11,521 nt of DNA from an uncultured Opitutia bacterium (GTDB lineage: Bacteria > Verrucomicrobiota > Verrucomicrobiia > Opitutales > UBA953). How positions within the stretch are numbered: the stretch's first letter is position 1; every line of letters starts with the position of its first letter. Position numbers and translations under genes: made by a program. Positions 5,210-11,521 of this stretch are shown here, one piece after another. Under the pieces are notes generated by a model that was given only the letters and a program-made list of their open reading frames with translations, was not told the DNA's origin and did not search any database. The stretch is from contig CAIXQT010000393.1 of assembly GCA_903921665.1 (NCBI GenBank), forward strand, positions 1 to 11,521. The letters run 5' to 3'.

Positions 5210-6475
5210 TTAAAACAATCTCGCGATCGGCTTGCCGCCGTCGGTCACGGGGACGGGGCGGGAGCCGGCCATGAGGTCGCGCGAGGTGTCGACCTGGAGC
5301 GCGGCAAGGATCGTGGCGTGGAAGTCCGGGATGCTGACGGGGTCCTTGACCACGGTCTTGGAAAGATCATCGGTCTGTCCGTAGGCGCCGCAATGCTTCA
5401 GGCCGCCGCCGGCGAGGATCATCGAGAAGGCCGTGCCCTGGTGCCCGCGGCCGCCCTTGCCGTCGAATTCCGGCGGACGTCCGAACTCGGTGCCGATGAC
5501 GACGAGCGTCTTGTCGAGCATGCCGGTACGCTTGAGGTCCTCGATCAGGCCGGCGAGGGCGTTGTCGAGTTCGCGGATGAGGATGTGCTGGTTGTCGATG
5601 CCGTCGTTATGCACGTCCCAGCCGGCGCCGTTGATGAAATTGAGGTTGTGCGAGACTTCGACGAAACGCACGCCGCCCTGGATGAGGCGACGGGCGAGCA
5701 GGCAGCGCTGGCCGAACTCGCCGCCATAGGAGGCGCGCACGGCGGGCGACTCCTGCTTAAGGTCGAAGTGGCGCATGAACGAAGGGCCCGCCAGCCGGAA
5801 GGCCTCCTGCTGCGCGGCTGCGTATTCCTCGACGGCCGAGCCGTCGGGGGCGCGCTCACCGAGGGCTTCGAGCAGGGTTAGGCGGGCGTTCTTGCGGTCG
5901 GGTGAGACTTCGCCCGGAGTCGTGAAGCCGTTCGGCCCGGTCTCGGTGTCGACGAGGTAGATGTAGCCGTCCTTGATGCCGAGGAAGCCCGGGCCGCGGC
6001 TGACGTTCGGGTAGCCGATGAGCATGTAGGCCGGCACGGATGGGTCGGCGGCGCCGCGGCGGTGCGCGACGATCGAGCCGATGGAAGGGTAGACGGCGTT
6101 GCCGCTGATCATGCGACCGGTGTGCACGAGGTTCGTGGCGAACGCATGCTCGTCGATGACCTTATGGTTCACCGAGCGCACGGCGGTCACGTGCTCCATC
6201 AGCTTCGCCGTGCGGGACAGGTGCTCACAGAGGCGCACGCCGGGGACGGAGGTCTCGATGGAAGGGTAGAGCGAACCAGGCTTCTTCTTCGTGGCCTTGT
6301 TGTCGCCGAGCGCCTTCGGGTCGAAGGTGTCGACCTGGCCCATGCCGCCGCCGAGCCAGATGAAGATGCAGTGCTCGGCCTTGCCCTTGGGGCCGGCCGC
6401 GCCGGTGTTGGCGAGGAGCGGCGAAGCGGCGAAGGGCGCGAGGCCGAGAGCGGTGAGGAAGGAGCGGCGGTCCAT
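5210..6475 (-). CDS. DUF1501 family protein, Tat-exported
   Basis: A 421-residue protein of the DUF1501 family, related to the alkaline phosphatase/sulfatase superfamily; its reaction is not established. The N-terminus MDRRSFLTALGLAPFAASPLLA is a twin-arginine signal (RR at 3-4), predicting export in folded form. Family features follow in order: IWLGGGMGQVDTFDPK (about 39-54), GGxxGQRCLLARRLIQGGVRFVEV, GWDVHND (285-291), LIEDLKRTGMLDKTLVVIGTEFGRPP with EFGR at 330-333, GGRGHQG, LAGGGLKHCGAYGQTDD and DFHATILAALQVD. The ATG lies four bases after the stop of the upstream cytochrome/DUF1553 gene, with no Shine-Dalgarno sequence of its own, so translation is probably coupled. Such pairs are abundant in Planctomycetes and Verrucomicrobia, where a role in polysaccharide use has been suggested but not shown. 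It ends just before a repeat-rich region. Confidence 0.9.
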   Translation of the reverse strand: MDRRSFLTALGLAPFAASPLLANTGAAGPKGKAEHCIFIWLGGGMGQVDTFDPKALGDNKATKKKPGSLYPSIETSVPGVRLCEHLSRTAKLMEHVTAVRSVNHKVIDEHAFATNLVHTGRMISGNAVYPSIGSIVAHRRGAADPSVPAYMLIGYPNVSRGPGFLGIKDGYIYLVDTETGPNGFTTPGEVSPDRKNARLTLLEALGERAPDGSAVEEYAAAQQEAFRLAGPSFMRHFDLKQESPAVRASYGGEFGQRCLLARRLIQGGVRFVEVSHNLNFINGAGWDVHNDGIDNQHILIRELDNALAGLIEDLKRTGMLDKTLVVIGTEFGRPPEFDGKGGRGHQGTAFSMILAGGGLKHCGAYGQTDDLSKTVVKDPVSIPDFHATILAALQVDTSRDLMAGSRPVPVTDGGKPIARLF

Positions 6476-6479
6476 GGGA

Positions 6480-9400
6480 TCAGTAGTAAAGGAATTCGGG
6501 GGAGTTGACGAGGGCCCAGACGACGTCTTCGGCGCGGCGACGCCAGGCGTCCGTCAGGCGAGGCGAGGCCGGGTCGCCCTTGCGGGCGGCGGCTTCCTCC
6601 TGCATGCGCACCGTGGTCGCCAAGTCGTTGAGGTGATTGGACCACGACACGTAATAGGCCGGCTTGCGCGGGTAGGCGACGGACTTGGATGAGGATTGCT
6701 TCACGCGGTCGGCGAAGCCTTCGGCGAGGTAGGCCTCGTACTTGGCCTTCTCCGCGCCGGTCGGGTGGCGCGTGAGCACGCGCACGAAGAGCGCGTCGAC
6801 GAAGTCCGCCGGCGACTTGGCTTCGAGGGCTGACGCCGTGACGCCGTGATCGTCGCTGAGGCGCGTCACCCACGTGCCCATCGTGCCGTTGCTGAGGATC
6901 GCGGGCTGCAGTGAGTTCGCGGCGCTCTCGCGTTCGGTCACGGGGTCCGGACGGCTCGCGCGCCAGCCGAAGGCCGCCATGACGTCGCAGACGGCTTGGA
7001 TGCGGGGCAGGGCGAGGGCGGGTCGGTCGCGTTCGTTGGAGGTCGAGGTCAGCATCCAGGCGCGGCGCGGCTGGCCGAGGGTGACGGAGTTCGCCTGTTC
7101 GCGGATGCTGTCGATGTCGAGGCTGGCCTCCTCGGTGCGGAAGGGCTTGCCGGTCGTCGCGAACATCGAGTCCACGACCTGCTCGGCGGAGAGCCGGCGC
7201 GGGGCGGGCGCGACGTAGAGCGGATTCGGCAGCTTCTGCGTGAGGTCGGTCGCGCGTTGGTAGGCGTGCGAGTTCAGGATGAGGCGACGCACATGGTCGG
7301 CGTCATAGCCGCTGCGCACGAGTTCGCGGCCGAGCCAGCGGAGCAGCGCGGGGTGGGAGTGCTTGGAGCGTTCCCAATCCCAAGGCTGTTCGACGAGGCC
7401 GCGGCCCATCAGGCGGGCCCAGAGACGGTTGGCCATCACTTGCGCAAAGCGTTCGTTCTGCGGTGCGGTGACAAGCGTGGCGAGGCGGTCACGTGAATCC
7501 TTGGGGTCGAGGGCAAGTTCGTCGGCGACGCTTTCCTGCGAGAACTCCGGGAAGGGCCAGTGCGGTTCGACGGTGGTGCCCGGCTCGAGGGTGACTTCGA
7601 TGAGCGGCTTGCGGCCACCTTCGCGGAGTTTGGCCATCGAGACGCTGCTGGTGGCCGGGACCTTGACGGCCTTGGTCTCGAGCAGGGCGGCGAGGGCGAA
7701 GACCTGTTCCTGCTTCGAAGTGTGGGCGGGCGAGTCATGGCAGCGTGCGCACTTGGTCTCTACGCCGAGGAAGGCGGTCGTGACGATGGTGGCCTTGGCG
7801 GCCATGGGGACGTCGTTCTGCGAGGCGATGCCGAAGCCGGCCGGACCGCCGGCGGCGGACGAGCCCTTGAGGCGGAGGAGTTCGGTGACCATCAGGTCGA
7901 GCGGCTTGCGGTCGACGAGCGATTCGTGGATCCACCAGCGGAAGGGTCCGGAATTATTGAGGGTCGGGTTGAGGATGTTCGGGTTCTCGGCGAGGACGTC
8001 CTGCCAGTAGCCCATGCCGTGGTCGGCGGCGCGCGGATCGGCGAGCAGGCGGTCGATGGCCTTGGCGCGTTTGTCGGACGAAGTATCAGCGGCGAAGGTG
8101 GCGATCTCGGCGGCGGAGGGCGGCACGCCGACGGTGTCGAGCGTCACGCGGCGTAGGAAGGCGAGCTCGTCGGTCAGCGGGGTGAGGCGCGTGGAGAGCG
8201 GGCGGTATTCCGGCCAGGCGGCGCCTTCCTTGATCCACTGCTCGATCAGCGCGACGTCGGCGGCGGCGAGGCGATGGCCCTTCGGCGGCATCATCTCGTC
8301 AGGGTCTTCGGATCGGATGCGCATGAGCAGGGAGCTCTTGGCGGGGTCGCCGGGCACGATGGCCGCGCCGTCGCTCTTGCCGCCCTTGAGCGCGCCGGCG
8401 AGGGTGTCGAGGTGTAGGCCGCCCTTAGGTTTGCCGCCTTGGTGGCACTCGAGGCAGCTGGCCTCGAGGATCGGCTGGATCTGGGCGTAGAATTCAACGC
8501 CAGTTTTTTTCACGGCCTTCACCTGGCCTTGGTAAGCGACGATCTTTTCGGCGAGGAAATGGTCGATCGGATTGTTCGCGGGGAAGCCGGGGGCCAGCGC
8601 GGGCACCGCGGTCTCCGGGGTACTCGCGAGCCACTGCTTCGCTGCCTCGCGGCGCTTCTGCCAATATTCGCCTTGGCTCGCGCGGGCGGCTGCGCGGGCG
8701 GCGGCGTCGATCCTGGCCAGGCGGGACTCCTCCTGCGCGGCATAGGCGGCCCAGCCGGCGTCGTCATAGGTCGGGGTGTCGGATGACGGCGTCAGCAGCT
8801 GCCAGTCGGTGCGGCCGGCGAGCGAGATCGCGGCGACGGTCTCGCCGAGCTCGGGACGACGGCGATTGATGACCGCGCCTTTGGTGCTGATGACGAAGCC
8901 GACGACGGACTCGAGGACCACGCGATGTTCGCCGCCTTTGGATTCGAATTCGACCCAGGCGTCGCGGTTGCCGGGCGGGGCGAAGCGGAAGTCGCCGCCG
9001 AGGTCGAGGTATTTGTCCTGATCCTTGACCGGCTTGTTGTCGGTGCCGGCGGGAGGGAAGGGCGTCTGCGCCTGCAGCTTGCCGTCGAGGAAGAGCGCCG
9101 AGGCGCCGCGGCCGCGGAGGAGGAGGCGATGCTTGCCGGCCGGGAGCGTCACCGTGGCGAGCGCGCGGAGCAGGTAAGGGTGTCCGCGTTCGGCCCGCAC
9201 GCCGGTATCGACGTATTTCTCCGGCACGCGGGCGAAGCCGAAGGCGGGCGCGATGTAACTGTCGCTCACGGCGAGGGACTTGTCGGGCCAGACGTTGGCC
9301 GTGGGCTTCCAGTCTTCGCAGAGTTCGACGCGCACGTGGCCGTTGGTGACGGCGGCCCAGTCGACCTTCGGCGCCTTGCGGACGACTTCAGGAGCCTTGG

Positions 9401-10244
9401 CGGCCTTCACGCCGCTGGCGCTGTCATTGCCCGCGTTGGGGCTCGCGCTGACTTGGGCGATCTCGGCCTTCGTGACGGGCGGAAGGGTCGTGGCGAAGCG
9501 CTCGGCGATCTCTTTGGACGGCACCAGCGTGCGGTGGAGGCGGACATCATCGATCAGGCCGCGGAAGCTGCTGTTGGCCGAACCGCCCATCGAGGAACCC
9601 ATCCAGACCGGGGCGTCGTCGACCACGGGCGCGTCGGTCGTCTCGCCGTCCATATCCCACGAGCCTTTGATCTCCTGGCCGTCGATCCAGCCGCGGATGC
9701 TCTCCGGCTTGCCGAATTCGTAACGCACCGCGACATGGTGCCAGCGTCGGTCGTTGGCGAAGCCCGTCGGGGTGGTCCAGCGGTGCCACTTGACGCCGCT
9801 GCCGGACGGCGTCGCGAAGAGGAAGTTGAGGCACGCGGTCTCGTAGAGGACGCGGAGGCGCAACGCCCAGTTCTGGTTGCTGGGGTTGGCGGCCTTCGGG
9901 TCCGTGCGGCCTTTGCCGATGACATAGGCGTTCTCACCCTTGCGCAGCCCGTCGGGCTTCACCCAGGCTTCGAGGGTGATGGCATCGCCGTTCTTGAAGT
10001 CGAAGACGCTGGCGGCGCCGGGGTCCTTGATCTCGAGGTGGGAGCCTTTGCCGTCGAACGAGGCGGCCACGTTGGTCTGTTCGAAACGCGGGTAATCCGG
10101 TCGGCGCGGACCAGGTTGCTTGAACGTCACGCCGCCCGCGGCGACGACTTCAGGTCGGGCCGCCCCGTCGAACGTCCACGTCGGCATCGACTGGGCCGAG
10201 GCCACGGCGGCAAGACCGAGGAAAAGGGGAGCGAGACGGCGCAT
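6480..10244 (-). CDS. Secreted LamG / planctomycete cytochrome c / DUF1549 / DUF1553 protein
   Basis: A 1254-residue exported protein. MRRLAPLFLGLAAVASA|Q is a Sec signal with an AxA cleavage site after residue 17. Residues about 30-255 form a LamG/concanavalin-like domain (ITLEAWVKPDGL near 90; FRGLIDDVRLHRTLV near 225). An unassigned region follows, ending in NPIDHFLAEKI. Next come a planctomycete cytochrome c domain with CLECH at 597-601 and MMPPKGHRL...WIKEGAAWP, then DUF1549 (from about 693, FLRRVTLDTVGVPPS) with CARCH at 832-836, then DUF1553 (about 930-1254: ERFAQVMANRLWARLMGRGLVEQP, RRLILNSHAYQR, RRLSAEQVVDSMF, VNSPEFLYY). Two CxxCH motifs predict two covalent hemes attached outside the cytoplasm. 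It may be an electron-transfer or binding partner of the DUF1501 protein encoded four bases downstream. The substrate is unknown. The start has no clear Shine-Dalgarno sequence but gives a textbook signal peptide. Confidence 0.93.
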   Translation of the reverse strand: MRRLAPLFLGLAAVASAQSMPTWTFDGAARPEVVAAGGVTFKQPGPRRPDYPRFEQTNVAASFDGKGSHLEIKDPGAASVFDFKNGDAITLEAWVKPDGLRKGENAYVIGKGRTDPKAANPSNQNWALRLRVLYETACLNFLFATPSGSGVKWHRWTTPTGFANDRRWHHVAVRYEFGKPESIRGWIDGQEIKGSWDMDGETTDAPVVDDAPVWMGSSMGGSANSSFRGLIDDVRLHRTLVPSKEIAERFATTLPPVTKAEIAQVSASPNAGNDSASGVKAAKAPEVVRKAPKVDWAAVTNGHVRVELCEDWKPTANVWPDKSLAVSDSYIAPAFGFARVPEKYVDTGVRAERGHPYLLRALATVTLPAGKHRLLLRGRGASALFLDGKLQAQTPFPPAGTDNKPVKDQDKYLDLGGDFRFAPPGNRDAWVEFESKGGEHRVVLESVVGFVISTKGAVINRRRPELGETVAAISLAGRTDWQLLTPSSDTPTYDDAGWAAYAAQEESRLARIDAAARAAARASQGEYWQKRREAAKQWLASTPETAVPALAPGFPANNPIDHFLAEKIVAYQGQVKAVKKTGVEFYAQIQPILEASCLECHQGGKPKGGLHLDTLAGALKGGKSDGAAIVPGDPAKSSLLMRIRSEDPDEMMPPKGHRLAAADVALIEQWIKEGAAWPEYRPLSTRLTPLTDELAFLRRVTLDTVGVPPSAAEIATFAADTSSDKRAKAIDRLLADPRAADHGMGYWQDVLAENPNILNPTLNNSGPFRWWIHESLVDRKPLDLMVTELLRLKGSSAAGGPAGFGIASQNDVPMAAKATIVTTAFLGVETKCARCHDSPAHTSKQEQVFALAALLETKAVKVPATSSVSMAKLREGGRKPLIEVTLEPGTTVEPHWPFPEFSQESVADELALDPKDSRDRLATLVTAPQNERFAQVMANRLWARLMGRGLVEQPWDWERSKHSHPALLRWLGRELVRSGYDADHVRRLILNSHAYQRATDLTQKLPNPLYVAPAPRRLSAEQVVDSMFATTGKPFRTEEASLDIDSIREQANSVTLGQPRRAWMLTSTSNERDRPALALPRIQAVCDVMAAFGWRASRPDPVTERESAANSLQPAILSNGTMGTWVTRLSDDHGVTASALEAKSPADFVDALFVRVLTRHPTGAEKAKYEAYLAEGFADRVKQSSSKSVAYPRKPAYYVSWSNHLNDLATTVRMQEEAAARKGDPASPRLTDAWRRRAEDVVWALVNSPEFLYY

Positions 10245-10260
10245 CTTCAGATGGGACAGG

Positions 10261-10283
10261 GTAGGGGCGGAGGGTGTTCCGCC
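10261..10283 (+). repeat. REP-like GTAG-headed palindrome 5
   Basis: GTAG (10261-10264) and one G precede a 6-bp stem, GGCGGA (10266-10271) and TCCGCC (10278-10283), around a six-base loop. The stem is shorter than in palindromes 1-3. It sits only 16 bases upstream of the cytochrome/DUF1553 start codon, so it is in or near that gene's leader. Confidence 0.45.
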
Positions 10284-10318
10284 GGTGGGTCAGATTGAGG
10301 TCGCCAGAAGCCTAGGGT

Positions 10319-10338
10319 CAATCCCTAGGGAGGGATTG
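10319..10338. promoter_or_regulatory. Inverted repeat in the divergent promoter region
   Basis: CAATCCCT (10319-10326) and AGGGATTG (10331-10338) form a perfect 8-bp inverted repeat around AGGG. It lies between the divergent starts of the cytochrome/DUF1553 gene and the aminotransferase gene. CCTAGGGTC occurs directly beside it (10311-10319) and again at 10356-10364, 45 bases away, with a related CCCTAGGG at 10323-10330. An operator is possible; no regulator is known, and no good -35/-10 pair was found on either strand here. Confidence 0.35.
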
Positions 10339-10369
10339 CCTGCAAGGCCGGCGGGCCTAGGGTCGGGGC

Positions 10370-11521
10370 ATGCCTTCGACCGCCCGTCGTCTCGCCGGTT
10401 TCACCGAATCCGTCATCCGCGGGATGACCCGCCTGGCCAACCAGCACGGGGCCATCAACCTATCCCAGGGCTTCCCCGACTTCTCCCCGCCCGAGGAGCT
10501 GCTGGCGGCCTTGGAGCGCGCCACGCGTGGCCCGCACCACCAATACGCCGTGACCTGGGGCGCCCCGCGTTTCCGCCAGGCGCTCGCCGCGAAGATCAAC
10601 CGCTTCAGCGGTCTCGCGATCGACCCTGATCAGCACCTTGTCGTCACCTGCGGGAGCACCGAAGCCATGATGGTCGCGATGATGACCGCCTGCAATCCGG
10701 GCGACAAGGTGATCGTCTTCTCTCCCTTCTACGAGAACTACGCCGCCGACGCGATCCTCTCCGGAGCCGAACCAATCTTCGTGCCATTGCGCGCGCCGGA
10801 CTTTCAATTCGATCCTGATGAACTCGCCAAGGCCTTCGCGCAGAAGCCTAAGGCGATCATTGTCTGTAATCCGTCGAACCCCTGCGGCAAGGTCTTCACG
10901 CGAGACGAGCTGCTGACGATCCTCCGCCTGGCCGAGGAGCACGACGCTTTCGTCATCACCGATGAGCCGTATGAGCACATTGTCTACGCGCCGAACACGC
11001 ACGTGCATTTCGCCGCGCTACCCGGCGCGTTCGAGCGCACGATCACTTGCAACTCGCTCTCGAAGACGTATTCCATCACCGGCTGGCGCCTCGGCTACGT
11101 CCAATCCGCCCCGCACGTCATCGCCCAGGCCCGCAAGGTGCATGACTTCCTGACCGTCGGCGCCGCCGCGCCCTTGCAGGAGGCCGCCGTGGCCGGGCTC
11201 GAACTTCCTGATTCCTATTACGCCGGGCTCGCTCAGCTATACGCCGCCAAGCGCGCTTTGTTCACTTCGATCCTGGCCAACACCGGATTGAAGTTCACCG
11301 AACCCCAGGGCGCCTATTACTCGCTACTCGATATCTCGCCGCTGGGTTTCAAGACCGACACCGAGGCCGCCGAATGGCTAATCAAGGAGATCGGCGTCGC
11401 CGGCGTTCCGGGGTCGTCGTTCTTCCGCGAGCCCGAGCATCGTTATATCCGTTTCCACTTCGCCAAGAAGGAGGACACGCTGAGGGCCGCCGGGGAGAAG
11501 TTGGGGCGAATAAAAAGTTAG
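10370..11521 (+). CDS. Class I/II PLP-dependent aminotransferase, YbdL / kynurenine aminotransferase-like
   Basis: A complete 383-residue fold-type I aminotransferase; its TAG stop is the last three bases of the window. It shows INLSQGFPDF (29-38), QYAVTWGAPRFRQALA, NPSNPCGKVF (167-176), TDEPYEHIVY (197-206), the PLP-lysine block SLSKTYSITGWRLGY with Lys232, RKVHDFLTVGAAAPLQ, and a C-terminal YIRFHFAKKEDTL with Arg361, expected to bind the substrate carboxylate. The sequence follows E. coli YbdL (a methionine aminotransferase) and kynurenine/glutamine transaminases more closely than classical AspC. The likely amino donors are methionine, glutamine or aromatic amino acids, with a 2-oxo acid acceptor, but specificity cannot be read from sequence. 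The ATG is preceded by AGGG seven bases upstream. The gene is divergent from the cytochrome/DUF1553 gene, with 125 bases between starts. Confidence 0.93.
   Translation: MPSTARRLAGFTESVIRGMTRLANQHGAINLSQGFPDFSPPEELLAALERATRGPHHQYAVTWGAPRFRQALAAKINRFSGLAIDPDQHLVVTCGSTEAMMVAMMTACNPGDKVIVFSPFYENYAADAILSGAEPIFVPLRAPDFQFDPDELAKAFAQKPKAIIVCNPSNPCGKVFTRDELLTILRLAEEHDAFVITDEPYEHIVYAPNTHVHFAALPGAFERTITCNSLSKTYSITGWRLGYVQSAPHVIAQARKVHDFLTVGAAAPLQEAAVAGLELPDSYYAGLAQLYAAKRALFTSILANTGLKFTEPQGAYYSLLDISPLGFKTDTEAAEWLIKEIGVAGVPGSSFFREPEHRYIRFHFAKKEDTLRAAGEKLGRIKS

Noticed and set aside
8925..10298. Long plus-strand open frame (457 residues) opposite the cytochrome/DUF1553 gene
   Set aside because: Low-complexity Gly/Ala/Val/Glu-rich translation without motifs, fully antisense to a gene with clear domains. 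Long shadow frames are expected at this GC content.

Overview
The window is high-GC bacterial DNA. It most resembles the PVC superphylum, probably Verrucomicrobiota of the Opitutae type; this is inferred, not proven. The main evidence is a large secreted protein with planctomycete-type cytochrome c and DUF1549/DUF1553 domains, translated just ahead of a Tat-exported DUF1501 protein. That pair is characteristic of Planctomycetes and Verrucomicrobia. Intergenic GTAG-headed palindromes and short tandem repeats are compatible with this.

Layout. Positions 1-1359 (minus strand) hold a membrane protein of unknown function, cut by the window edge, and a YugP-like membrane protein whose HExGH zinc-protease motif is destroyed. 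Positions 1508-3423 (plus strand) hold hemF and hemE, which overlap by one base. hemH (4674-3649, minus) converges on them. Positions 4675-5209 contain no gene but many repeats. Positions 10244-5210 (minus) carry the 1254-residue LamG/cytochrome/DUF1549/DUF1553 protein and the DUF1501 protein, separated by 4 bases. Positions 10370-11521 (plus) encode a class I/II PLP aminotransferase, divergent from that pair.

How the genes work together. HemE, HemF and HemH are three of the last four enzymes of the protoporphyrin branch of heme synthesis: uroporphyrinogen III to coproporphyrinogen III, to protoporphyrinogen IX, and finally iron insertion. Protoporphyrinogen oxidase is not in the window. The neighbouring exported protein has two CxxCH motifs and so should consume heme, but a functional link is only inferred from proximity. 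The aminotransferase has no evident link to either group.

No defence system, CRISPR array, phage, transposase, rRNA or tRNA was seen. The least ordinary signals are the predicted YugP-family pseudoprotease; 12-bp degenerate tandem repeats lying in opposite orientations between hemE and hemH and again upstream of hemH; five GTAG-headed REP-like palindromes with different stems but one architecture; and an unusual domain order in the cytochrome protein.
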